From contig JACCLO010000008.1 in assembly GCA_029448655.1 (NCBI GenBank), positions 1,984,001-2,048,000 of the forward strand: a stretch of 64,000 nt of DNA, written 5' to 3'. Positions 12,194-22,958 of the stretch are shown in pieces. The stretch's first letter is position 1, and the number at the start of each line of letters is the position of its first letter. The notes under the pieces were generated by a model. It worked only from the letters and a program-made list of their open reading frames with translations. It was not told where the DNA came from and ran no database searches. The position numbers and the translations under genes were made by a program. The DNA comes from Wolfiporia cocos (taxonomy: Eukaryota > Basidiomycota > Agaricomycetes > Polyporales > Phaeolaceae).

Positions 12194-12931
12194 TCAGACC
12201 CAAGTCTCCTTGCCGACGCCAATCGCATCAAAGCTCTTGCCGCTGCGTGTTTTCCTCTCCTGCAGGACAGTGACCACGTCGAGGTTGATGAGTTTCTCGG
12301 ACGGTGGCGGTGAACCCTCAACCCAACCCTTCCAGCCCTTGCGCACCGCGGTCCGCTTCTTCTTCGCTGGCCGCTGCGGTGCTGGCGGCGGTGTAGAGGA
12401 GTCAGTGCTGTGATGCCGAATGTCCAGGTCCTCATCGTCATAGGGTGTGTGTGGCCGCTTCGACGACGTGGCTGACGTGCCAGACGAGATGGATGGACCC
12501 GGTGTAGTGGGCGGCGACGATGCCATGGGTGGCGGGGTGACAGAGACGGACCGCTGGACGGTGGCGATGTGGATGGTAGGACGTGCCTGCCAGAAGGACG
12601 AAGCGGCAGGCTTCACGTTAGGCGGACGTTTGGCTAGCGCAGGCGCGACTGCGGTTGAACTGGAGGCGACTGGAGGCGCAGGCTTTGGCTTTGGGCCGGG
12701 CTTAGTGCGTTTATCCTTCTCTATCGCCCTCTCCTGCTTCTCCCTTTCAGTCCGCTTGCGGTCTCTCCTCAATTCTTCATCCAGTGCCTCGGCTTTGGGG
12801 TAAGCAGGCACGCCATTGAGCAGGCTGGTGAGCGCGTCGCGCGCGGGACGCGGGTCAAAGTCACCAGCAAATACCGAGGTAGCCGTGCGTCGCCTTTTGG
12901 TGGGCGGGAGAGTAGCGACGGAGTAGGACAT
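12194..12931 (-). CDS. Uncharacterised basic, proline-rich protein
   Basis: This single-exon frame runs 245 codons plus stop from the ATG at 12931 (MSYSVATLPPTKRRR); a longer reading from 12943 would start on GTG. The protein has an N-terminal basic KRRR cluster, a charged helix (EALDEELRRDRKRTEREKQE), a long Pro/Ser/Thr-rich middle, a second basic cluster (PAKKKRTAVRKGW) and an ordered-looking C-terminus (LDVVTVLQERKTRSGKSFDA). The basic clusters look like nuclear localisation signals. Codon use and the absence of stops suggest a real gene. The family was not recognised. It might be a chromatin or RNA factor, but that is only a guess from composition. Confidence 0.65.
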   Translation of the reverse strand: MSYSVATLPPTKRRRTATSVFAGDFDPRPARDALTSLLNGVPAYPKAEALDEELRRDRKRTEREKQERAIEKDKRTKPGPKPKPAPPVASSSTAVAPALAKRPPNVKPAASSFWQARPTIHIATVQRSVSVTPPPMASSPPTTPGPSISSGTSATSSKRPHTPYDDEDLDIRHHSTDSSTPPPAPQRPAKKKRTAVRKGWKGWVEGSPPPSEKLINLDVVTVLQERKTRSGKSFDAIGVGKETWV

Positions 12932-15900
12932 GGTTCCGGCCACACTAGCGAATGGCAGAGATGAGGGCAGGGGAAGGACGCACCATGGAGCGTGGTAAAG
13001 GCATTTATAGGTTGTTGTATTCTGTTACGGCACCATGCGGCGGCTCCAATTGGATAAACTATTATATAAGCAGCTAAGAACCCCTTCCGTTCTATCTGCT
13101 TCCACACGAAGACTGCTCCCACAATCTGATTTCAATCTCCACTCGCTCGGCCGCGCACATACCGAGACTGGCCACTCGCCCCCGTCTAGCCAGCGGTGCC
13201 TGCTCCATTCCTGCCTGATATTTGCACACCAGAAATTCCAATTACATTTAGGTCCCAAGAGATGTAGACTCCACCAGAATATTCCGCGCAATCTGACGAA
13301 CAATGCATCACACATCATGATCATGCCTTAGAAGCATAAGCAGGAAGATAATGGATGGTCCGGCTCCCATTGTCACCCGCCCCCATCGGCAGTGGCCAAT
13401 ATACCCCATTGTCTGGCGCGTCCCCATCGCAGCCTAGTTCAATCAGCAGCAAGCGCCACCATCAGCGGTCCAGTTATTTCAAACCTATTCTCACAAGCCA
13501 ATGGTGTGCTTTGCCGACATCTGGTGCCGCAAGACTTCTTAAGTTTCACGACCGAATCTACACGCGGCACGAGCCATCGGTTGCCCTCGCAGACACCTCA
13601 CTCCGCACTAGCCTTATAGGCAGCGGCGAATTCATATCTGTTCAATCTTTGATGGACGTTCGTATGTTCCCCACGACCGCCTTCCTCACGGCCACTGGCG
13701 GCCTCGCTGATCATCGTGGCCTATATCAGGCCACCAAGGCCCAGTGCGGCCGAAGAGGGCCAGAACGGAACGCCTGGGAATCCGACGGTATCCCAATCTT
13801 CGTCACTTATTCTGGTTTCTATTTCGACTCCATTCAAGTCAGCGAACGTGCCACTTTCTGTTTTCGGAGCCGGATTTACTCCTCACAACGAGGTCCCGCC
13901 CCGCTCGACTCCAGTCCTTGTGCCTAACTGATGCCGACCAGTATCTGGGGTCAGCTGCCGACCATGCTTCTTCCCATGGCAAGAATGTAGACTACTGACA
14001 GCAGCTATAGACTAAATGATGACAATCGCAAAGCTTCGTTGGCAACAAAGCCAGTCCATGTCCAGACAAACAGATAGAGATCCATAGCCCTGCCCGCAGC
14101 GCCCGTGGGCTCCAGTGTGGGACCCCGTCTGCAGGGGCACATGACTCACGCACGAATACCCGCCCAAGGAAGAGCTGTTGAGAAGATCCAATAAGGCGAG
14201 CACGCTTTACGAGCCAGGTTCTATGACACATCCATTGTCCAGCACTAGGTTTCCATCAGGAAGGCGTGGCTAACCTCGTGTTGCGCATGCTCTGGTGTAG
14301 ACCCCGAGGGTCCTCGCTGCCACAGAAGCCACGGTTGCGTGTCCCCTTGTGTTGTCGGCTTTATCCGGTTTGGAAAATGCTGTGTGTTGCTTCTGAGGCA
14401 AGGCCTCTGTTATCCGGATCTCCTGCTTCCTGGTCCCGAATCCGGGTCATGTTTTACCCATGACAGCCAGCCCCGCCAGATCGCGATATGCGTTGCTCTG
14501 ATGCTGCCTGCGCATAGTGTCGCAGTGACACCGAAGCATGGTACAGATAAGCTCACTACTGGTGAATGTGCAACGCATAATCCTTGAGACAAGGTCAGTG
14601 CGTGCGAGACATAACAGTCGCAACCCTCGGTTGAATAAGCTATGAGTGGACAAGGTTTTCGGATTCGCCTCCCCGTCAATCTCAGCTCCAAATGAGGTAC
14701 GAGAAGGTCCACGGATTCCAAAAGGAGTAAGCAATAGTACCATCAGGCCGTCTATGGCATGACTTATAGCCTACCACATTCTCTCAGCTCGCCGTGATTG
14801 CGATAGTGCTGCGGTGGAAGAGTACATTGAATCTTGGTAATTTAGCTATCTGTTACCCGCCTAGCCGATGTGTCGATCCTTCCCACACGGTTGAGACAGG
14901 TAATTACAGTGCGTTCTGGCACATTCCCTGGATCTCACAATCGCGATGTCTATTCATCGGCTGGGACCCACAAGAAAGCACTGACGGTATGCGAGCAGGC
15001 ATTTGCAGGGTATTGTGCTGGAAGTGGGATCGCCATTCTCTTATCGCCAAATGCGACGTGCCAATTAACGTTTATGCCTCCCATTTCCCAGCAGACCGCA
15101 CTAATACCGCCAAACGGCAAGGTTCTACGGACCTGCAATTTGCAATTTATTGTGAGGTCGCTGACTATCTAGGCATCGTGCAAATTCATGACAGTGATCT
15201 GCTGCCTTCGTGATTTGTCCATCAAACATCTGCGTATTTATGCCACCGAGAATATCGTCAGGATCTGTCCAAGTCAAGTCTTCCTTGATTCTGGTGTTGT
15301 GGTGCACTCGCCTATTGACTTTGATATATATGCGGCATCACACGGCTCATCCAATTTCAGGTACATAGCTATATCAGCTTGAATGCTCCAGCATCTCATT
15401 CATCAGGTCGTTCTCACTGATGCTGAATACTCGATGACTTTGGTCAGCAATCCATCAATATGACGTTTTTGCGGGAATCAGGTCGGTTGTTCACGCCGTA
15501 TAACCTGGATCGAAACCGCAGTGTGGCCAACAGCACGCGCGTCATGTTCAGGCGTCTACAATATATATCTTATTGTAAATAACGGTGGGCGGATACGCGG
15601 CACACTCGTCTCCGTTCTTCGACAGTGCGACAATAACCACCATGTACCTATTGTTCTGCATGCCAACCTGATGCCTCCTGGTCATTGCGTAAGTGACGAA
15701 AGGGTTGATTCAATGCGTTCTCTGATGCTGCTACACGGCCATCAGCTGTACTCCCGTCGGGTGTACACATCGCCGATCACAAGCGGAGAAACGCAGCACG
15801 GGGCCACAGAAGCACATCTGTGGCGCCTCTCGGCACGCAGAATCCATGCGTGTAGTCGTCGATTCTTCCGGAACTTGGTGCTCCTCTTGGCAATGGCCTC

Positions 15901-17595
15901 TGTCATTATGGCGCTTGGGCATATGTCTCTGGGCAGCTAAGATGTGTCTGCGCTACTCGCAGTCTCATGACATCTAATCATTGGAAATGGATTACATTGA
16001 TTGCCCTTTTTCTGTCAAAATCATCCCGATAGTCGGCTTGTTCCGGTACTGGTTCTGTGACCAAGGCGGCAGGTGCGACTTGGCGGTCTCTATCCTCACT
16101 GCTGACATTGGCTCTCAAAACAAGAGCGCAGACATAGGCACTACTCATGCAAATATACTATTCAACGCCGAGTGGTCCAATGTGCGCCATCTCACTGTAT
16201 GAGGCTGACTTTGCAATAAACCGTTTTAGTCGCCGACCGAGACTTTGGTACTATGTCAGCGCAGATGCACGGGGGTTCAGTAAGTACCGATGGTGTCCCA
16301 GAATCCGTCAATTTTCCTGCAAGCAAGAAGGCCAAGCATAGACGTACGATACGATGTTGAATGGTACATTGGCAATTAGACTGGCGGCGTCCCCGCCTAC
16401 CTTGTCGTCCCGCGCGGCTGAGGGACGGGTCGGGTCACCGTCTTGGTTGTCGATGACCAGGCCTGGATACTGTGCTTGTCACCTGGCAGGAACGGTGACC
16501 CGTGCTAGGGTTAAGCTTTGATCTATGTCTATCGCGCTTCTGTTCAGCAAACCGCTTTTGATCCCGATCCCTGTCAAAGGATGTCATCTACGTTTCCCGC
16601 ATGTGCGTGTCTACCGCTGGGCAACAAAGTAGTCGAAATACGCTTCCGGTGTGGCGATCCCACGGTGTCAAGCATCGGTCGAAGAGCCTCTCTACTTCAG
16701 TCCGACTGTATCGGTGCGATTGGTCGGTTCGCAGATGGTCTGATTTATCGGTAGCCCTGGGCTTCTCAACGCACTATCCGTCCACCTCTGTTCATGTGGC
16801 CTCTCGCAGTGATCTGGGTGTGATAATTGCGGACCCGAGATCAAATGTGAAGGTACGAATACGGGTAGCCGACATGACATTGCCATCTAACGTTTGTTCG
16901 CCTCCGGCTCGGAGCAGCTATCCAAGCTATAGCCCCTAGGCAAATTTCAACGGGCAAACGTTTCAGGCAGATTTCACGGGCCTGGCCGTATTGCGCAGTG
17001 TGTACGTTCTCGCGCTCCTGAGAAACACCGCAAATACTCAACACCGGTTATGGATGTGATCAATGAGGACATGCGGATTATACGCGACAAATGCACTGAC
17101 CATCGTGGCGGTGATAGCTATGAACACAGCCTCGCAGCAGGGCTGCGGCTAGATTCCTGTTAATAGCTGCTCATTTGATTCCGTGAGGCGGGTACTCGTG
17201 TTTGAGAGGCTTCAGAAAGCAGAGTTCCTCAAAGAGACGCAGGCTCCATACATGTGTCATACCTCGCATTCAGCATGCATTAGATAGATGCCACTTCAGT
17301 CCCACTGGCCAAGAGTGTGTATACGTAAATTCGGTGTCTGACAACGTTCCCGTAGGTTTGCACTGCATGACGACTCCAATTAGCACCTAATCAATGACTT
17401 TAAGCCATGCCCAAAGCATGTGCCGTTGCCTTAGGGTTCTGAGCCGGAGAAATGAGATCTTGATTCGACACAAAAATACGTGCCGAGTCTCGGTCGTACG
17501 ATCATTACATCGACACTTGCGCCTTTCGCGTGTTTCGGAAGAAAAACAAGGTGATGCTCTGATATCTGAGTTTAGATGTAAAAAGACCAAAAATA
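12932..17595. other. Gene desert, about 4.7 kb
   Basis: No splice-consistent gene was found on either strand. ORFs are short, with stops in all frames. The longest is 190 codons at 13355-13927, Ser/Pro-rich without a domain; a different frame at 13716-13931 has low-complexity protein-like composition, so a decayed gene end is possible near 13.4-13.9 kb. No long terminal repeats, reverse transcriptase or transposase motif could be recognised. The stretch resembles the 33.7-39.0 kb desert. Confidence 0.45.
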
Positions 17596-17668
17596 TTCCC
17601 ATTAGCCGACTCGAACGACTGACCTCGTCATTACTAGTGACGCGCTCTACCAACTGAGCTAAACGGGA
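17596..17668 (-). tRNA. tRNA-Thr (anticodon AGT)
   Basis: A 73-base cloverleaf folds without an intron. The acceptor TCCCGTT pairs with AATGGGA (one G-T pair). The D arm is GCTC/GAGC with loop AGTTGGTA. The anticodon stem CGTCA/TGACG holds loop CTAGTAA, so the anticodon is AGT (read as IGU, threonine). The variable loop is AGGTC. The T arm is AGTCG/CGGCT with loop TTCGAGT. The discriminator base is A and CCA is not encoded, as usual in eukaryotes. A-box and B-box promoters lie within the D and T arms. The gene sits 94 bp upstream of the bHLH gene on the other strand. Confidence 0.93.
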
Positions 17669-17762
17669 CTGAAAGATAAGGAGCATATTGGTAATGTATC
17701 GTCAATCACCGCTCGCGGTTTGATGCCGCGCTTCTTGTGCACATGCATCCCTTTCTGCGACC

Positions 17763-19907
17763 ATGAATCCAGACCCGAGCGCGCAGAACCAGCACCAGAA
17801 GGACTTCATACAGTCCTTGTTCCACACCGCCCTCAGGGATGCTCAATTTTTCCAGTCCCACTCCTCTGGTCCTCAGATATCTATGAACTACCACTCTCAG
17901 CTGCCTCTGGCGAGTATGCAGATCGGCATGGACGCTTTCCAGAATCTCATGAACGGGCAAGACGGCACGGTATCACACGGGCTCCCTTCCCAGCCCCAAA
18001 CGACTTCCCAGCTTCTCCTGGAGCAGCAGATGAGGCTCAGCCAGCTGCAACAGCTGCAACAGCTCCAGAACCACATCTTCCAGCAGCAGGTGAGTAGTCG
18101 CTACTTTTGTAGGGCGCGGGGGAGGCGCCGTTAGAGCGTTCACCGTCCGGCCGCCTCGCGAGAGGCGCAGCCGATGTCGCCTTCGCGCTGGGGAGGTACG
18201 CGCGACTCTGAGTGCTGACTGCTGTCCGCTCAGCTTGAGCTTCTTAGCGGCCAGAATGCATTTGCGGCGCTGCCGATGGCGACGGATCGACAGAGGGAGC
18301 AACAGCAGCAATTTGGCCTGCCCACACCAGGTATGCCGATTCAGCCACGAAGCTCCGCGTCTCATACCCCTTCCTCAGCCTCGTCTGCGGAGCTGCGCGC
18401 GCAACCGAGCCCTGACTACGTCCCGCCGATGATACTGCGAAACAGCGGCATGCAGATGGGTGGCACGTCGTCGGGAGGTGGCCCCGTGCAAAATCATGCC
18501 CTACACGAATTCATATCGCAGCAGATGATACCCCAAGCCCCGCATTCTGCTCCAGCGAATCTTGTCTTCCAGACTAACGGGTCTATGGCTATGTCTCCAT
18601 CTGCGGAAATGGATTTCAGTGACATCACTCCCTTGACGAGCCCGTGGCTGGGTGCATACAACAACGTGCAGCAGGCGCCGTGCCCCAGCAGCCGCAGCAA
18701 TCAGCCGGCCCCCACCGTTGGCACCAAGCGGCGAAATGCATCGTCTAGCGGCGACGAGTCTATCGCTCCCGTAAAGCCTCCGCGAAAGCGGCAGTCCTCG
18801 ACCACAAAAGCGTTGACCACATCCAAGAAAGCCCCTGCCCGAGGGACCCGGTCGGCCAACTCGACGCCGCTGTTTCCCGCTATTGGACACTTCACTTCGA
18901 TCAGCGGCGATGGAGCGAGCCGGGGAGATGTTCCCAACGACACGCCGTCGCCCATCGAGCTCCCTCCCATGCCGCCTCCCGCACAGCTTCCACCGTCTGT
19001 CTCTGCGTCTGCGCCTTTGACCGCTGCGTCCATGACCTCGTTGTCTACTGCCAATTTTGGACATACGCCTATTGCACCGGTGACGCCTGCCAGTATCATG
19101 AATCTGGGCAGGCTCGGCACCAGTAGTAGTCTGTCGCCCCCGATACCGTCCACGAGCACTGGTGTTACTCAGAAGAAGGTCGGGACGGTAGAGAAAGGCA
19201 AATCAGCCGCAAAGGCAACGGCCGCAGGAGACCCGTCAAAGAGCTCGCGCGCGGCTGACAAGGCTTCCAATGTGCCGCTCGTTAGCCCGAGCTTGAAGCC
19301 GATTCGACCAGGTTTGTAGCGTCTTATCTTGGAATGACAACCAGAAAATTCTAACTCGCGGGCATTAGCGGGTAATGCTACCGCAATAGGTCCCAGCTCA
19401 TCGCCCAGCGGGTTCGCGCAGCCTGTCGTACAGTTCCGCAAGTCGTCGCATAAGGCTGCGGAGCAGAAGCGACGAGATTCGCTGAAGACATCTTTTGACG
19501 ACCTCCGAGTTCTCCTGCCGCCAATTCCGCTGCCATCCGAGGAAGGATACCCTGACGAACCCATACTCCCAGGGGCCATGCCGCCCCGCGGTCCGCCAAA
19601 GGGCAACGTAGAGGGCCCGAACCGGGGCGTCAGCAAGCTGCAGCTTCTGCGCTGCGGCAACGAATATATCAAGCTGCTCAAGGGCCGTGTGGAACGACGT
19701 GACGACGAGATCAGTAAATTGCGCAGGGAGGTCGCACGGCTTAGACTCCTGGTCGACCCGGAAGATGCACGGACCGATGAGGAGCTCGACCTTGAGAGAG
19801 ACCTTGACGCGGGCGAGGCAGCCGGCGGAGGCTTGCTTGCCCGTGCACAGTCGCATTTCGCGGACACGCTCGCCGAGGAGGATGGCGAGGAGGATGGCGA
19901 GGCATAG
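17763..19907 (+). CDS. bHLH transcription factor
   Basis: Three exons (17763-18089, 18234-19311, 19369-19907) give 647 residues in frame. The N-terminal third is Gln-rich (LQQLQQLQNHIFQQQ) and the middle is Ser/Pro-rich with basic patches (KPPRKRQ). The bHLH domain is near the C-terminus: basic region and helix 1 SSHKAAEQKRRDSLKTSF, a long loop, and helix 2 VSKLQLLRCGNEYIKLLKGR, followed by a leucine-containing coiled coil (ISKLRREVARLRLLV). The H-E-R pattern in the basic region (SHKAAEQKRRD) fits E-box binding by a MAX/MYC/SREBP-like factor. The loop between the helices is about 35-40 residues, much longer than usual. The tail is acidic. The targets are not known. Confidence 0.9.
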
Positions 19908-20315
19908 CGCCTGCTGACGGTCGCAAAATCGGGTTTGGGTTGGCATAGACTAATGATTATGGGCTTTCTCTGGTGATATATGTATTTGTAGTCTTGGTAG
20001 AGGTTGCTCCCCGTGGAGGGAGAGGGAATATTATCATACCCGAATCTAGATGCCCGAACGATCGTATCTCCAATCTGACAGCTGTTACAGGCACGCTCCC
20101 ATACGAATCACCGCTTGCACGTGGTTATCAGCATGCGGCTGATAACCAAGTTCGCTATTCAGTCCTCTATAGCTACCACCATACCCACGTCGCGTGAGTG
20201 TGCCTTTGGTGCTGCCATTGACCATTGACGAGCCCGGGGCCAAAGCTTGCAGGGGTACTGTGATCCAGCAGAATGTCGCAAGTCGCGCCAAATGGCCGCC
20301 ACCCCCTGTACGTCC
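19908..20315. other. Intergenic, bHLH 3' end to membrane-protein pseudogene
   Basis: About 410 bases hold the 3' UTR of the bHLH gene and the upstream region of the next locus. No coding exon was recognised, though an extra 5' exon of the pseudogene could lie here. Confidence 0.4.
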
Positions 20316-20969
20316 ATGATATCCAGTGTACTTCGCGCCTTCATCTCACATTCCAGCCGATGAACCGTCAGCTCAGTCGTCTTCCTCTTGCACATTGCAT
20401 TGGAGGTGCCGGTAGCCGTTCAGGGACTATTGTCTCCTATGAGCTTGCCGTTCATACAGCTCACAAACACCACGCTTGTCTTCATCAAGGTGAGCACAAT
20501 TGCATCATAGACTGGCCGCGCTACTGATCATGCTGCCGCGTCAGATGTACTCTGCTCTTGTGGCGGGACTATGTCTTGCAGCGCTGCTCGTATTCCCGCT
20601 TCCTGGTGCGTCTCTGTGTCCCCCGACTTTGTTTATCAAACTGCAGAGTAATAAAATGTACTGTAACCAGAGTTCTTGCCAGGAAAGCGTGCGCTGGGAA
20701 TGGCGCTCTGCTTCTACCATGTCACCTGCTCGACGATCCTGTTTAACGCTCCTCGGTTTATCCCGCATTCGTTCGGTGCTCTGGCGGAATCGTGTGTTGC
20801 ATTCAGATGTATCTCAGGAGTTCAAAGATTCTGACCCGACGGTAGATACCGCGCAACGCCTGAAGTCGTCTGGGGCACGCTCCACGGGACTATAGGCCTC
20901 ACTCTTGCCATCTGGTGGCAGTTGACGGTGAATATGGCCGCCGCGGTGCGAAAGACGGCGCAACAATGA
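20316..20969 (+). pseudogene. Small multi-pass membrane protein gene with two in-frame TGA codons
   Basis: Three exons (20316-20489, 20545-20605, 20683-20969) keep one frame through good GT-AG introns of 55 and 77 bp. The product has several hydrophobic segments (VVFLLHIALEVPVAV, MYSALVAGLCLAALLV, a third around GMALCFYHVTCSTILF, and GTIGLTLAIWWQLTV). The frame is broken only by TGA at 20361-20363 and 20832-20834. Everything between and after them keeps coding character, including a closing segment WGTLHGTIGLTLAIWWQ and a final stop at 20967. I infer a recently inactivated gene; readthrough or sequence error cannot be excluded. The family is not recognised. The N-terminus might instead begin in another exon. 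Confidence 0.6.
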
Positions 20970-21244
20970 GTATTACGAGAGGGCGGGGACATTCATGTGC
21001 TCATGCGGGAGTTTCTTGGAAAATAGTCACAAGAATGGCCCGAGCATTGTAACCGCTATTTGTAAAATTACCGTATATTACACCGATAGCATCGAACATT
21101 ACAGGGTAGGAGCAATGACAGCGCGCACAAAGCACCTCGGGGAACAATTAGAGCCCATGATCGACCGACGAATCTCGTACTTGTATCACTTGTAGATGGA
21201 AAGGAAGATGTTCCTCTAGCACAGGCCAATCCCCATGGGGCGTC

Positions 21245-22174
21245 CTATGTCTCCACGCTCGCGCGGTACTCATCCATCTCCTTGTCGAGGTCCGCAACAG
21301 TCACGACTCTTTTCTTGAGACGCCGCGGGCCCTTTTTCTGGCGTATGCGTGCGTTGACGTTCCTTGCGGGAGGAACAGCAACTGGGAGTGCCTGAGCCTG
21401 AGCTTGTGGCTGAATGCGCTTCTGGAATTGTGGCGGGTTTCCATTCGCGACAAATTTCTGTTTCCTTTGTTGTCTGCATATCGAATATAATAAGTATATA
21501 ATCGAGTCAAATAATGCCTCCTCACGTCGGTTGCGCATTGCCAGTAGGGCTCGCTTGCGTCCCGGGCTGGGTGGTTGGGCCAATGCGCGAGAGAAGCGTA
21601 GGCTGTGCTTGCGGCGCCGGCGCAGCTGGCCGAGTCATGTTTTCGTTTACGACAATTTCAATCTGGATTGCGCGTTCTGTCACACACAGACAGGTGATGG
21701 ATAGCGATCTCCGCGACACGGGAGTCCACGAAGGGTGCGCACTCACTGCCGTCAATGACCTTGCCGTGGTACTTCGAGCGCGCGATCGCCGCGTCCGCCG
21801 CGCGGTGGAACGTCACCACCGCCATGCCTTTTGAGCGCCCCTGCGAGTTGTACACGATGAACGAGTCCTTCACTGGGCCCACGGTTTTCGTGAACAGAAT
21901 CTGCGGTGGCGGGATGAGCTAGGATCGCCTGCGCGCATAGTGAAGAGCACGCGCGCACCTCAACCTCGCTTTCGCCCACGTCAGGGGGCAGGTAGCTGAG
22001 CAGGATCTTGCTGCCCTTCTCCGGCGCGTTTGATGGGCCCGCTCGCCTGCCTTGTGGCGCTGGTCCGCCGTTCGCGCGCCAGGCGGGTGGCGTACGACCC
22101 GCCTGGTTCCCCAGCATCTGTCGCTTGGGACCATGGTACGTATTCAACCGCGAGGCGGGGGAGTTGGCCTGCAT
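21245..22174 (-). CDS. ALY/REF (Yra1)-type mRNA export factor
   Basis: Four exons (22174-21959, 21900-21747, 21676-21526, 21473-21245) give 249 residues in frame. The N-terminus is Arg/Gly/Pro-rich. One RRM follows: RNP2-like KILLSYLPPDV, then ILFTKTVGPVKDSFIVYNSQGRSKGMAVVTF, with the RNP1 core RSKGMAVVTF, ending in GKVIDGKRAIQIEIV. The C-terminal part is basic (RQKKGPRRLKKRVVTVADL) and closes with DLDKEMDEYRAS, like the UAP56-binding C-terminal box of ALYREF. Such proteins join TREX and hand mRNA to the export receptor in the nucleus. The ATG at 22174 gives MQANSPASRLN; yeast Yra1 also has a conserved N-box, which is not obvious here, so a further 5' exon is possible. Confidence 0.87.
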
Positions 22175-22958
22175 GAGGACGGCTGTGCGTAGAGTGGATT
22201 AGGGTGAAGGAAGGCGAAGCGGGCGGATGGCTGCGTGCGGCGAGCAAGCGCCCATGCCGTACGGAATCACACCACGTGACCCGAGAGCGATCTACGGGTA
22301 AGACTCGAATCTGGAGGTTTCGTTCTCCGTGCACATCTCATCAACATGGTAGCCTCCTCTTTATGAAGAGATGAATGGCTGATCAGTGTTGTGTTGTGGC
22401 ATACATCACGAAGGAACTCGTCTGGAATCTCAAGCGGGCGGGTAGTGTGGCAGGAATCCCGAGCTTGTACGGCAAGCCTTCGAAATCACACGTTGATATT
22501 CTGAGCTCTCCATCACCTCGTCTCGGTACACATCAATTCAATGCAGCCCCCGGTCATCATTTCCGTGGGCGAATCCCGGTTCAGGGTATATAAATGGTAT
22601 CTCTGAACAGCTGATCGTCGGACACGAAGCTTTCGGACTCGTTTTACTAACGCGCTCGCCATTAGAGTCGCAGAACCCGACCGACAAGGCCCTTTGACGC
22701 AACAATTTGTTTTATGACCCCGCTTGACTCTCGTCGTGCCCTCCTATATCCAGTCGTACGGCCCGGGGCCCCGCAGCCAGCTGGGGTCAGCAGTTTACTT
22801 CTAGGCACTGACAACTCGGAGTCATAACCGGCTGATATTATGTAGTGTTCGCATCCAGACTCTGAGATTCCGTCCGTGCGCGGTGGAAATTTTTCAGACA
22901 CTGACAACGGATAAAGAGCCCCTGTTGTATCACGACTGGTATCCGCTCCCCCCGCGTC
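22175..22958. promoter_or_regulatory. Divergent promoter region ALY factor / MFS carrier
   Basis: About 780 bases lie between divergent start codons. A TATA-like TATATAAA sits at 22587-22594, about 365 bp upstream of the MFS start; it may be a promoter element or chance. No gene was seen. Confidence 0.35.

Noticed and set aside
12941..12943. Upstream start MAGT for the basic protein at 12194-12931.
   Set aside because: The codon is GTG; the ATG four codons later is the plausible start.
13355..13927. 190-codon ORF in the first desert.
   Set aside because: No domain, no splice partners, and another frame of the same stretch looks equally protein-like; not enough for a gene call.
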